Shown here: positions 54,794 to 64,000 of the stretch, piece by piece
How positions within the stretch are numbered: the stretch's first letter is position 1
Layout of the letters: the number at the start of each line of letters is the position of its first letter
NCBI RefSeq assembly: GCF_003597395.2
Contig: NC_133773.1
Span: 124,873,858-124,937,857, forward strand
Direction: 5' to 3'
Source of the DNA: Chelonoidis abingdonii
Taxonomy: Eukaryota > Chordata > Testudines > Testudinidae
DNA: 64,000 nt
Notes under the pieces: model-generated
What the model was told of the DNA's origin: nothing
Seen by the model: only the letters and a program-made list of their open reading frames with translations
Database searches by the model: none
Program-made: the position numbers and the translations under genes

Positions 54794-55560
54794 CCATGGC
54801 AAGCAGAATGCACATCTGGCACTGACAATCTGCAAACCACTTATAGGCTTCTTATCCTCCTCTAGGTGCCTCTCAAGTTTATCTTGGACCAGGTGAACTT
54901 GCTGGACCCAGTTTATGGCTGACGGATTTGGAGAGTCTATGGGTAATGCAGGGTGGAAATGGGGATGACAGCCATGGTTTTAGTAGAAGTGGCTCTGTAC
55001 TGTGGAGACTTGATCAGCATTATTGTAGGAGAACTTGGTGTTTGATAACAAGGATACCCAGTTGTCCTGGTCAAAATTAATAAAGTACTGTAAGTATAGT
55101 TCCAACACTTGACTGACTGGTTCAGACTGCCCATCTGTCTAGGAGTGGTATGCAGTGGAAGTGGTTGCACAAACATCAGTTAGGCAGAGAGTCTAGTCCT
55201 CAGGCAGAAATAGTTTTGTCTGGGAGCCTATGTAGACAGACAATATGCATCACCAATAGCTAAACCATCACCCCAGTTGAAGATAGGTGGTCATGAGCTA
55301 AAATGGGCCATTTTAAGTTAGTTGGTCTATAACTGTGAAGACTAAGATGTGGCCCTCACAACTTGGGAGTTCTGCAATGAAGTCCAGAGTGATTGAGATC
55401 CAGGGCCTGGCCAGAGTCTCCAGAACTATTAGGATAACCAGGGGCTTCACACAAGGCATCTTAGTGTGAGCACATGTGGGACAGGAGTCTACATAGGTCC
55501 AGACTTCAGCACAAATACTAGGCCACCAGAAAAATGACTGATGATACAAAAAGTCTTGAG
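54794..55560 (-). pseudogene. Ty3/gypsy integrase relic (zinc-binding and core domains)
   Basis: Integrase inserts the cDNA copy into chromosomes. The minus strand at 55,313-55,549 has FFWWPSICAEV and DSCPTCAHTK, the second half of the HHCC zinc finger, followed by RPWISITLDFIAELP, which contains the first catalytic Asp region (family WxxISMDFIxxLP; here LDF keeps the Asp). 54,937-55,176 reads LPLHTTPRQMG for the YHPQTDGQ block and then the tail PTIMLIKSP in a shifted frame. Catalytic Glu lies in a region broken by frameshift. Confidence 0.82.
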
Positions 55561-56152
55561 GTGACCAAAGTGACCCATGAACAGGCCGTCATGGTATAAA
55601 TGTAATATTTTGAACTGTGCATGCCACTGCAGAACTTTTACACACCCATTGATGTTCATTATCCCATCCCATGTGGACTATGGCATCTTAGTCATTCCCT
55701 TGTCGGGTGGAGCTTCCCTGGAAGAAGGGTCATCAAGTCTAGGCAGGTCACAGTTTTGATGAAGTTGTGACACTTCAGAACATGGAGTGGTTCTGGGTTG
55801 GGTGTCTTGTTCCCTAGTAATACTCTACTTTGCGTGACAAGGCAGCTGCCTTTCCATTTCTGGTCCCCTGACAGTAGGGGGTGAATCAGATGACTAGTGC
55901 CCACCTGAGCTGTCTTTGGCTTAATGCCTGAGCCTTCTGAAGATAGTCAAGATTTTATGATCAGTGAATATCTTTACTAGGTATGAGACCACTTTCAAAT
56001 AGTGTTCCTACTCCTCAAAAGCTGATTGGCAAGCAGTTTTCTGTAGTATCTCATAATTCCTCTCCACAGGTGTGAGTTTATATAAGCAATACATGCAAGG
56101 GTGTTGTATCAATTGAGGCCTGAATTTTTGGGAGAGGAGAGCTCCAAGAGCT
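55561..56152 (-). pseudogene. Ty3/gypsy RNase H-linker region, badly decayed
   Basis: Lies between recognisable RT and integrase of the same element, where RNase H belongs. I see no clear RNase H motif in any single frame. The identity is by position only. Confidence 0.45.
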
Positions 56153-56810
56153 TCATGAGAAGCATCTGACTCTACCATGAATGGCTGAGTGGGCCAACAG
56201 GGGAGTGGTTACAAAGATGATTTTGAGATGATGAAAGGCTTCCTGTGCCTTGGGGGACATGACAAACTCGATAACTTGCAGAGAAGGTGGTTCAGAGGAG
56301 TGATTTTCCCCAAGAAATCTGAAATGAATCTTTGATAAAAGTTTGCAAATTCCAGAAAACACTGCAACTCCTGGGGGGGGTGGGGGGGGCAGGGTGCTGA
56401 CAATTGTAAATTGCTTCAATCTTATGAGGGTCCATTTGGATACCCCATGGGGAGATAATATACCCTAAGAACTCAGTAGATGGCTGGGAAAATGTGCCTT
56501 CTACTAGCCTGATATACAGTTCATACTTCTGTAGTATTTCCAGGATCAACTGGAAATGGTCATTGTGTTGACTGCGATTCTTAGAAAGTATTAATATATC
56601 AACGTAAATGATTACAAACTGATTGAGGATGTCCCTGAATACATCATTTACAAATTGTTGGAAGGTGGTGGAAGCATTGGTTAACCTAAACAACATAACT
56701 AGGTACTCAGAGTGCTTGTAGCAGATCCAGAATGCAGTCATTCAATCGTCTCCCACTTGAATCTGCACCAAATTACAGGCAGCAGTTTAGGACAATCTGC
56801 ATTGGCTGTA
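56153..56810 (-). pseudogene. Ty3/gypsy reverse transcriptase relic
   Basis: Reverse transcriptase of the chromovirus-like element. The 149-codon stretch 56,292-56,741 has TAFWICYKHSEYLVM (family TAFRTRYGHFEYLVMPFG), FQQFVNDVFRD, then QFVIIYVDILIL, where the family has YxDDILIF, so one catalytic Asp is deleted. FLGYIISPWGIQMDPHKIEA follows. Next, 56,153-56,419 gives FLEFANFYQRFI in a different frame because of an indel around the poly-G run (56,373-56,391). Upstream, AACNLVQIQVGDD near 56,745-56,785 matches GAYNLVRIRxGDE. Similarity ends near 56,810. Confidence 0.88.
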
Positions 56811-57479
56811 GGGTTGGTACTCAGGGCTTCGCTTCCGCATGTAGTCATGGGGGTGTTCCCACACCCTTCCTTCTCTTCCTTTCTCCCTTTTTTTGGGTTC
56901 TGGAGCAACATTAATACTATTTGAACACAGCTATTTGTGTTTAACTTGGTGTGTAGGTATTCTGGGGATTTGCATAATCTCCCTCTAAATTATTCCTTGC
57001 TAACGGAGTTGTGAGACAGACGCATTGCACTGACCCAATTTCTGCTCTGTTGCTGCATTTGCTGAGCTGTCATTTAACAGTAATTAAAAGGGGTGCGGGA
57101 AGCCACCCACCCAAAAGGTTCATATCTAAATTGGTGCGGACATGGTCTCTGAGCCTGTTGGTGGAATACAAGAGGACAAAGAGGCAAGGGCTGACCTGTA
57201 TCCCTTTCCATGATCAAAGTGTCTAACACAGATGTCTGCCGTCTCTCAAGGAGAGAATGAGGCTGGGCTCAGCTGGTGAGAATTCCTTTGTCAGGCAAGC
57301 CTTTGTGGCTCTATAAAAGGAGACACGTTTAGTGTAGGTCTGCAAGATGGCCTTGTTGTCCTTCATTCATTTTAACCCTGGCTCTGAAGAATCCTTGAGA
57401 TTTCATTTATTTTAATTCCAAACACATGGATTAATTTTCTGTTCCCAACGTATGGCTTACCCAACCTGTCAGTTGGAGA
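56811..57479. other. unannotated DNA
   Basis: No element recognised. A TATA-like ctataaaagg at 57,312-57,321 might belong to an LTR I cannot identify. Confidence 0.35.
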
Positions 57480-57790
57480 TTTTTGACTAACTGATAATCC
57501 TCAGATTCAAATAGGGTAAATCAAAATATTTTGCAAAGTTTGAAAAATTTAGTTTCAATTTAAATCTTTTAAATGTTTTACATATCTTCTTACTATAAAT
57601 TAACTGACATTTTAAAAAATGTGTTTCAAACTAATAACTAAACTTTTTTGTTTAGAAAATGTCAACTGGGCCATTTTGCAAACTTTGAAACTTTTTTCAA
57701 AACATTCCTGCCAACGGTTTGGGTTTCAACAAATCAGCATTTTCCGATTTAAAAACATTTTGTCAAATGATTCCCAACCAATTCTACTTA
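57480..57790. repeat. AT-rich dispersed repeat, copy 3
   Basis: gaaaatgtcaactgggccat, ttgaaacttttttcaaaac, aaaaacattttgtcaaatga and ttcccaaccaattct. Similar to 9240-9560. Confidence 0.45.
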
Positions 57791-58036
57791 CAGAATACCC
57801 ATTGAGGTGGCATATGTAAGAACATAAGAATGGCCATACTGGATCAGACCAAAGGTCCATCCAGCCCAATATCCTCTCTGCCAACAGTGGCTGATGCCAG
57901 GTGCCCCAGAGGAAGTGACCCTAACAGGTAATGATCAAGTGATCTCTCTCCTGCCATCCATCTCCACCCTCTGACAAACAGAGGCTAGGGATACCATTCC
58001 TTACCCATCCTGGCTAATAGCCATTAATTGTCAGTT

Positions 58037-58386
58037 AGTTGATCTTTGATTATTAGCAAATAAATATGTCCAGTGGTCTGTGATTTGATGTTAGATGGGG
58101 TGGGATCTGAGTTACTACAGAGAATTCTTTCCTGGGTGCTGGCTGGTGAGTCTTGCTCACATGCTCAGAGTTTAACTGATCGTCATATTGATCACCATAC
58201 TGATCGCTGGAGGATTCTCTGCACCTTGAAGTCTTTAAACTGTGATTTGAGGACTTCAGTAACTTAGACATAGGTTAGCAGTTTGTTACAGGAGTGGGTG
58301 GGTGAGATTTTGTGGCCTGCATTGTGCAGGAGGTCAGACTAGATGATCATAATGGTCCCTTCTGACCTTAAAGTCTGAGTCTATGA
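58037..58386 (+). mobile_element. CR1/L3-like LINE 3' end inserted in CR1
   Basis: gagaattctttcctgggtgc, ggctggtgagtcttgctcac and the terminal ggtcagactagatgatcata, ggtcccttctgacctt. Second copy of the family at 45,903-46,563, here 3' UTR only. Confidence 0.85.
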
Positions 58387-58387
58387 G

Positions 58388-58600
58388 CCTAACCTCCTCA
58401 GGTGAGGAGTTCCACAGGTTGACTGTGCACTGTGTGAAGAACTTCTTATTTGTTTTAAACCTGCTGCCCATTAATTTCATTTGGTGGCCCCTAGTTCTTA
58501 TATTATGGGAACAAGTAAATAACTCTTCCTTATTCACTTTGTCCACACCACTCATGATTTTATTTACCTCTATCATATTACACCCCCCCTTAGTCTCCTC
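58388..58600 (-). pseudogene. CR1 RT C-terminal relic
   Basis: The minus strand reads [39 protein letters not shown] and FFTQCTVNLWNSSPEEV. This is the same C-terminal segment as in the copy at 40,816-41,097, about 80 codons. No palm or endonuclease. Its 3' side is cut by the LINE insertion at 58,037-58,386. Confidence 0.86.
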
Positions 58601-58824
58601 TTTTCCAAGCTGAAAAGTCCTAACCGCTTTAATCTCTCCCCCTTGAGACCCGTTCCAAACTCCTATATTCCACTCCCAGCTTCTGGTAGTCAGAGGCTGA
58701 GGATCGCCCCAACCATGCGGTTGCCTCCCTAACCATCTTGGCTAATAACCGTTGAAGGTGCTATCCTCCATGACCTTATCCAGTTCTTTATTGAACAAAG
58801 TTATACTTTTGGTTATCACAACAC

Positions 58825-59039
58825 CAGAGGGTCCCATTTCGCTGCCCCAAGCAGGGCGGCATGCCATGGGAGGCACTCTGCCGGTCGCTGGTCCTGCGGC
58901 TCCACCAGACCCTCCGCAGGCAAGTCTGCAGGAGGTCCACTGGTGCTGCCTGCTGCCCTCCTGGTGACCGGCAGAGCGCCCCTCGAGGCATGCCACCCCA
59001 AGCACGTACTTGGCATGCTGGGGTCTGGAGCCACCCCTG
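58825..59039. mobile_element. hAT-type MITE, 215 bp
   Basis: Perfect 8-bp TSD cacaacac (58,817-58,824 and 59,040-59,047). The 3' end ggtctggagccacccctg and internal gccaccccaagcacgtactt match the MITE at 8041-8188 (gccaccccaagcatgtgctt). GC-rich, so both strands have chance ORFs of 70-100 aa. Confidence 0.92.
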
Positions 59040-60200
59040 CACAACACCCCATGGCAATGAGTTCCACAGGTGAGTTGTTCATTGTGTGGAAAAAGTACTT
59101 CCTCTTGTTTGTATTAAACTTCCTCCATATTAATTTCTTCAGGTGACTCTGTGGTTTTTGTATTGTATTAAAGGGAAAATAAGATTTCTCTGTTCATTTT
59201 TTTCCCACACCATTCAAGATATTATAGGCCTATTACATCTTCCCCCTCATCCCCATTGTTTTCTAAGATGAACAGCCCTAATCTTTATAGTTTCTCCTAC
59301 TTTGGAAGCCATTCCATCCACTTGATCATCTTTGTTGCCCTTCTCTGAACTTTGTCCAGTCCACTATATCCTTTTTGAGATGGGGTGACCAGAACTGGAT
59401 ATTATTCAAGGCATAGATGTACCATGGATTTATATAGTTGAATTATGATATTTCCCTATCCCTTTCCTAATATTTCCTAACATACAGTTAGCCTTTTTGA
59501 CCATGGCTGTGCATTGAGCTGAAGTTTCCATAGAACTATTCATGGTGACTCCAGGATCTTTCTTGGGTGGTAACAGCTATGTTAGAACCCATAATTGCAT
59601 ATATATATAATTGGGATTTGTGACATTCCCCAGGGTGCAAGTGCTGGACTGTTATATCCCCATAGCACTCCAGCCTGTGATTCCTTTTACACTGCTTTTC
59701 TGGTCAACAGCAATTCCTTCAGGCTCTGCTCACACCCAGCCACTAGCATGTAAAATCACTCCCATCTAAATACACAAATTCTATGCCCAGCCATTCATAA
59801 ATTACATACAGGATGACACCTGTATATCCCCAGTCCCAGCCTTGCTCTCCACAAATGTGCATCTTGCACTGCTCAGTAGCCCTCCGGACAGTACAAGCTC
59901 ATAATTTGTCATTCCAACACTGGGTAATGATTGTGCATCAACTTTATTGACCTAAGTAGAGATTCCCAAATACTTCAATCAAAATGCATTGGTTTGGATA
60001 AAAACAAGTTTATTAACTAGAGAGAGATGGATTTTAAATGATTACAAGTGATAAGGCATAAAAGTCAGATTTGGTTACTGTAAGGAGGCGCCCTGGATCC
60101 CCGCCGCACCTGAGGGGGAAGAGCCAGAGCAGGCACCTCCGTGGACGGAGCCAGTACCGCCTGTTCCCGCCCCCCGGAAGTCAAGGGGCGGGACAGGAAG

Positions 60201-60208
60201 TATAAAAG
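60201..60208 (+). promoter_or_regulatory. TATA box of LTR B
   Basis: tataaaag preceded by a GC-rich stretch with ggggcggg at 60,184-60,191 (Sp1-like). This is a standard LTR promoter layout; activity unknown. Confidence 0.55.
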
Positions 60209-60279
60209 CCAGGGCCCAGAGCTCAGTTGAGCCCAGGACGCCGAAGAGTACAGACGTGGAGGCCCGAGCTCCCGCTCGG

Positions 60280-60420
60280 CCCAGCTTGCCTTGTGCTCAC
60301 TATCCCGAGGAGCGCTGGCCGGACCTACCTCGGGCCAAGTATCCAGAGGAGCGCTGGCCGGACCTGCCCCGTGCCGGGTATCCTGAGGACCCTCAGCCTG
60401 AACTACCCTGCGCCCGCTGG
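60280..60420 (+). repeat. short tandem repeat encoding [14 protein letters not shown] units
   Basis: About three units of roughly 45 bp built on gaggagcgctggccggacct and ccgaggagcgctggccgg, the third more diverged (gaggaccctcagcctgaact). In one frame they encode [12 protein letters not shown] repeats within a 119-codon open stretch (60,256-60,615) that lacks an ATG and any known domain. Confidence 0.7.
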
Positions 60421-60825
60421 CCGGAGGAGCCGCCAGAGCCTGCTCTCCCCCAGTTCTCCGAGGAACCTATGGTCTGGGACCCACCGGACTGCGCCGACGG
60501 AGGACAGGTACCAGGGGAGGGGGAAGTTGGAAGTAGCCCGGGGGCGGCTGACGACAGTCAGGCCGCAGAAGGCCCCGAGCCTATGGCCGTGTGTATCGGC
60601 CAGGATCCCCACTGACCACCCTGTCAGTGTGTTTCGGTTGGGAGCCCTACTGATCACCCTGTCAGTGTGTTTCGGTCCGGATCCCCATTGACCGCCTTAG
60701 CGGCGACCGCCGCTACCAGGGCCCCGGGCTGGAACGCAGAGGAGTAGGTGGGCCTGCGTTCCCCCTGCCACCCGTAACCGGCTGGCAGAATTCCCCCTTC
60801 ACCCAAAACCCCTGAGCTGTGTTAC

Positions 60826-61145
60826 AGTTGTTTGGTGCCCCACCCTGCCTAAGGGCCAGGGCCCCTAGACTTTGCTACCGCTCTGCTCTGCCCTGCCCCA
60901 AAGGGCCAGAGCCTGAACTGTTTGGTGCCCCGCCCTGCCCAAGGGCCAGGGCCCCTAGACTTTGTTACCGCTCTGCCCTGCCCCAAAGGGCCAGAGCCTG
61001 AACTGTTTGGTGCCCCGCCCTGCCTAAGGGCCAGGGCCTTTAGACTTTGTTTGCTCAGCCCTGTGACCAGGAGCTGAGCTTGAACTGTTTGTTGCCCCGC
61101 CCTGCCTAAGGGCCAGGGCCCCTAGACCTCATTTGCTTGACCCTT
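60826..61145 (+). repeat. minisatellite in LTR B, about 85-bp period, 4 copies
   Basis: Copies begin near 60,826, 60,918, 61,003 and 61,086 with tgtttggtgccccgccctgc and share aagggccagggcccctagac and gccccaaagggccagagcct. The last two copies diverge in the second half. Confidence 0.85.
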
Positions 61146-62146
61146 TAGTACAGGACCAGCGTGGAACCCGCCCCGCTGCCTGGAAGGAGGCACCCTGGCT
61201 CCCCGCCGCACCTGAGGGGGACGAGGCCCGAACCGACAGGCTTACAGTTACAAAAGAAATAAAAAGCTAAATACACTAGCTAATTCCTAAACTTTACCAA
61301 GGCTAATAGGCTTAAAAGCAAAAAAAAGACTTGTCTCACCATAAGCTGCAATATATTCCACAAGCTGCATTTCTTTCCAGCCTGGGATTCCGCCTCCTTT
61401 GTTCAGTGTTCTTCAGATATTCATTGCTCTGGGGAGCAGAGAGATGGGAGGTACAGAGATGAGGTGGAGGTCACTGCCTCCCATTTTTGTATCCTACTCC
61501 TCTCTTTGAGGATTACCCCTCACGAGGTGGAGACAGAGTCTCCTGTGTATCCGAGCTCTGAAACATTTCTGGGATGAAATGTAAATTCTTTGTTTATATC
61601 TTCCCCTCTCTCCCCCCGTGCTGGTGAACAAGTTAAGCCAAATGGCTCCTTATCACCTTGTTTGCATGCTGGTGTGTGTTTTGTCTCTGAAAAATTGGGT
61701 GTTACCTAGAACTACAACATATTTCAGTAACAATCGTATAACAAAATCTCATAATTTTATGTGTAGTGGCGTTGTACACATTTCAGTAGAATGATAATGA
61801 GCAGATTGAGTTTTCACATGAAATCTCAAGGCATACTTTGTACAAAATATATCATAACCTTATAAAAGTGGTAAACATGGGGTAAAGGGCGTAACAGGAT
61901 TTTTTTTCCCAATATTTATTACTTTGCACTTATCAGTGTTGAATTTCATCTACCAGATCCCTCTGTAACTCCTTGCAGTCTGTTTTGGACTTAAAGCACT
62001 TCAGCATTCACTCCCTTTTCCAGATTATTCATGAAGATGTTGAACAGAACAGGTCACAGTACAGATTCTTAGCAGACCCCACTGTTTACCTACCTACATT
62101 GTGAAAACCGACCAGTTATTCCTACCCTGTTTCCTATCTTTTAACT

Positions 62147-62465
62147 CAGGGGCAGGCAACCTATGGCACATGTACCGAAGGTGGCACGCGAGCTGATTTT
62201 CAATGGCACTCACGCTGCCCAGGTCCTGACCACTAGTTTTAGGGGGAGGACGGCTCTGCATTTTAATTTAATTTTAAATGAAGCTTCTTAAACATTTTAA
62301 AAACCTTATTTACTTTACATGCAGCAATAGTTTAGTTATATATAATAGACTTATAGAAAGAGACCTTCTAAAAATATTAAAATGTATTACTGGCACACGA
62401 AACCTTAAATTTAAGTGAATAAATGAAGACTCGGCACACCATTTCTCAAAGGTTGCCGACTCCTG
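62147..62465. mobile_element. hAT-type MITE, 319 bp
   Basis: Ends caggggcaggcaacctatgg and aaaggttgccgactcctg (15 of 19 inverted-repeat matches). TSD ttttaact (62,139-62,146) against ttttaacc (62,466-62,473), 7 of 8. Interior AT-rich. Confidence 0.92.
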
Positions 62466-62579
62466 TTTTAACCAGTTACAGATCCATGAGAAAACCTTCC
62501 CTCTTATCCCATGGCTACTTAGTTTCCTTATGAGCCTTTCAATGGGGACTTTGTAAAAGGCTTTCTGTAAATCCAAGTA

Positions 62580-63465
62580 CAGGCGGGCCTCAATTTACAT
62601 GGTATTTTTGGTATGGTTTCAGTTATGCACAGTCAATTAATTGGCCCTTTATTTTTGTATATGGTATGGATTGACTTTTACATGGTGCAGCACAGTCTCC
62701 AAGATGTGCAGATCAGTAGCCTCCTCTCACCTCCTCCAGCTGGCCTTGCGGGGGTGCAATGGACACTCTGCCCAGGGGCCCCAGGTACACAATCAAGGAG
62801 TGGGGTCAGGGTGGAGGGGCTTGCTCTGCTCGCCTGGAGCTCCAGCCAGGGAGTGAGATTGGGGGCTTGCCCCACCCAACTCCATCTGCCCAGCACTCCG
62901 GTCAGGGGCTTGCCTGGCTCTGCCTGCCTGCCCGGCACTCCAGCAGGAGTGCTGGGTGGCGGAACGGGGCAAGCCCCCGACCCTGCTCCCCAGCAGGAGC
63001 ACCAAGCAGGCAAGCAGAGCAGGGCAAGTGGGGTAAGCTCTAGGGCTAGAGCAGAGCTGGAGCTGACAGTGTGGGCCGCAGCCCACCCAGGCCCACCCAT
63101 GGCTATGTCCCTGGTGCAGATGTGTCTAGAATCAGCTGGTTGCTTCCTGCCCCCCCCCCTCCACCAAGCTGCTCTCCCTATGTGACTGGATATTGTCTCA
63201 TAAACATCATATTGTCCATTTGCCTTTATCCACTATTTATTGCCCTTAATAAATGTTTACCATGAGCTCAAAGAGGAAATTGAAAGCAAGTGGCTCAAAA
63301 AGTGATACATCACGTGTGAAGAAGCAGAAAAAGGTGTTGACTTTAGTACAGAAAGTGGAAATGTTGGATAGGCTCGCTAAGGGTGAAGGCTGAAGCGCTG
63401 GGCAGGCGTAGTGGGCACCCCCGTGTCCCGACCTCACTCCCCGACTGTAAATCAAAACCTGACTG
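62580..63465 (+). mobile_element. Tigger/pogo DNA transposon, internally deleted
   Basis: Ends caggcgggcctcaatttaca and ctgtaaatcaaaacctgactg are Tigger-type inverted termini. Flanks ta (62,578-62,579) and ca (63,466-63,467) fit a TA target with one change. About 886 bp, so most of the transposase is missing. The middle is GC-rich and rearranged. Confidence 0.85.
63262..63393 (+). pseudogene. Tigger transposase N-terminus
   Basis: A 43-codon ORF beginning MSSKRKLKASGSKSDTSR and continuing KKVLTLVQKVEMLDRLAKGE. This matches the start of Tigger/pogo transposases, whose N-terminal CENP-B-like helix-turn-helix binds the transposon ends. It stops at a TGA just after the KGE motif, before the helix-turn-helix is complete. 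The DDE catalytic domain is absent. The start codon is the family start. Confidence 0.85.
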
Positions 63466-63800
63466 CACACTGTATTGACTGGATCACCCTTATCCATGTG
63501 CTTATTGACTTCTTAAAGCATTCTAATTGGTGAGGCATGACTCCCTTTACAAAAGCTGTTCTCTCTTCTCCACTCCTTCCCAAAAAAAGTGTGCTTATGT
63601 GAGTGATCATTCTGTTCTTTACTATAATTTCTACCATTTTGCCTGATACTGAAGTTAGGCTCACTGGCCTGTACTTGCCAGGATCATGTCTGGAGCCCTT
63701 TTAAAAAATTGGTGTTATTTAGCTAACCACCAGTTGTCTGGTACAAAGGCCTCGTAGTTTTATAAGTGGGTCCAGGCACAAGAAAATAACATGTCAACAC
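63466..63800 (-). pseudogene. CR1 reverse transcriptase fragment
   Basis: The minus strand at 63,452-63,664 reads MSLTSVSGKMVEIIVKNRMI, the family RPVSLTSVxGKxxExIxxxxI block of RT fingers. It is preceded (toward 63,760) by decayed sequence of the TPIFKKG region. With 62,466-62,579 (DLQKAFYKVPIERLI, the DFxKAFDxVPH block) it shows the RT reading on both sides of the Tigger insertion. The FADD-bearing stretch expected near 62,000 is not visible and seems deleted. Confidence 0.85.
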
Positions 63801-64000
63801 TTGAAAGTCAAAGGAATCTTCTCATACTGTTTGTAAATAATGAGTAAGGTTGTTGATATTCAGTTAAAGTCTTTACCCTTTGTAAGGAAACCGATGGATG
63901 ATTCGCATCATACCCAAGATAAGTTAAATCAAATCCAGACTGTTTAAAATCACTGCCATCAAATATTAATCAGCTGAGAGAAGTTGGAAAGTAAAATAAG
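63801..64000. other. right-edge sequence, unassigned
   Basis: AT-rich; CR1 similarity becomes unreadable. Confidence 0.4.

Larger units (their letters stand above)
49810..56810 (-). mobile_element. Ty3/gypsy chromovirus-like element, split by an insertion
   Basis: Minus strand. The 3' LTR is at 49,810-50,419. The integrase C-terminus is at 50,440-50,863, with the integrase core, RNase H region and RT at 54,794-56,810. The coding order continues across 50,864 and 54,793 once the inserted 50,869-54,788 block (TSD ctggc) is ignored. Gag, protease and the 5' LTR are missing, because similarity stops near 56,810. Confidence 0.8.
57816..58670 (-). mobile_element. CR1 LINE 3' portion, interrupted
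   Basis: Same family as 40,626-41,440: taagaacataagaatggcca, tccagcccaatatcctctct and cctggctaatagccattaat at 57,816-58,036. After the LINE insertion at 58,037-58,386 it resumes with ggtgaggagttccacaggtt and the RT C-terminal coding part, to about 58,670. Confidence 0.88.
60079..61246 (+). mobile_element. GC-rich LTR-type element (B) inside LTR A
   Basis: Starts tgtaaggaggcgccctgg and ends aaccgacaggcttaca. Perfect 5-bp TSD gttac (60,074-60,078 and 61,247-61,251). Has a TATA box tataaaag at 60,201-60,208. A block near the start (aggaggcgccctggatcccc ... ccgcacctgaggggga) is repeated near the end (61,183-61,220). Strand is assigned from the TATA box and is tentative. It may be a solo LTR with an internal duplication or a small element with about 45-bp terminal direct repeats. 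Confidence 0.8.
59619..61896 (-). mobile_element. LTR (A) inserted in CR1, itself interrupted
   Basis: Outer ends tgtgacattccccagggtgc and gggtaaagggcgtaaca, so in its own orientation TGTTACGCCC...AATGTCACA. Perfect 5-bp TSD ggatt (59,614-59,618 and 61,897-61,901). Removing the inner LTR B leaves about 1.1 kb, a solo LTR of probable ERV type. Confidence 0.88.
58671..63800 (-). mobile_element. CR1 LINE carrying four nested insertions
   Basis: One CR1 copy on the minus strand whose pieces (58,671-58,824; 59,040-59,618; 61,897-62,146; 62,466-62,579; 63,466-about 63,800) join in consensus order from 3' UTR through RT C-terminus and palm to fingers. The interruptions are hAT MITEs at 58,825 and 62,147, an LTR at 59,619 and a Tigger element at 62,580. 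The endonuclease was not found to the right. Confidence 0.88.

Noticed and set aside
58742..59082. Cluster of 70-100-aa ORFs on both strands
   Set aside because: They coincide with the GC-rich hAT MITE at 58,825-59,039 with its 8-bp TSD.
60227..60691. 154-aa and 119-aa overlapping plus ORFs as a host gene
   Set aside because: They sit inside the TSD-bounded LTR B and consist partly of tandem repeats. There is no known domain, and the 119-codon frame begins with GTG rather than ATG.
62613..63185. 190-aa plus ORF and 140-aa minus ORF
   Set aside because: They are inside the Tigger element's rearranged GC-rich interior. The true transposase start is the short ORF at 63,262.

Overview
Nothing in this window looks bacterial or viral-genomic. 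It is a piece of a large vertebrate nuclear genome, most likely a turtle. I see no intact host gene. The sequence is non-coding and is dominated by decayed transposable elements: CR1-type LINEs in several families, solo and fragmentary LTRs, a Ty3/gypsy chromovirus-like pol, hAT-type and PIF/Harbinger-type DNA elements, a Tigger/pogo element and tRNA-derived SINE relics. The turtle assignment is an inference from this combination of repeats, matched to families I know, and not from a database search. Family names come from motif and consensus recognition. Target-site duplications (TSDs) and terminal repeats were read directly from the sequence.

Layout. 1-1.1 kb: Harbinger transposase relic, minus strand. 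1.9-4.2 kb: LTR-like piece, then a CR1 (minus) with an intact FADD motif. 4.39-5.54 kb: an internally deleted LTR retrotransposon (LTR, gag with two CCHC knuckles, partial LTR). 5.6-7.7 kb: a probable long LTR with a solo LTR inserted at its end. 8-19.5 kb: hAT and Harbinger MITEs, three CR1 pieces (including an ORF1 esterase relic), and an inverted tRNA-like dimer. 21.3-24.3 kb: the longest continuous CR1 (minus), endonuclease through RT C-terminus. 24.3-42.8 kb: sparser sequence with MIR, two adjacent hAT MITEs, a fold-back repeat family, a CR1 piece and an unexplained 113-bp inverted repeat. 42.9-47.6 kb: a solo LTR followed by an unusual TSD-bounded pair of inverted LTRs that encloses a Harbinger element, which itself contains a LINE. 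49.1-56.8 kb: a chromovirus-like element (minus) split by a 3.9-kb insertion that contains an assembly gap. 57.8-64 kb: two CR1 copies. The second is interrupted by four separate insertions, and one of those LTRs carries another LTR inside it.

No genes act together here in an operon sense. What the window preserves is an insertion history: CR1 elements are the oldest layer, later hit by LTR elements and DNA transposons, many with readable TSDs. The best candidates for something undescribed are the fold-back repeat family with long variable TSDs (four copies), the TSD-bounded inverted LTR pair, the 113-bp inverted repeat at 41.8-42.1 kb, and the unassigned GC-rich block at 52.85-54.3 kb beside the gap.
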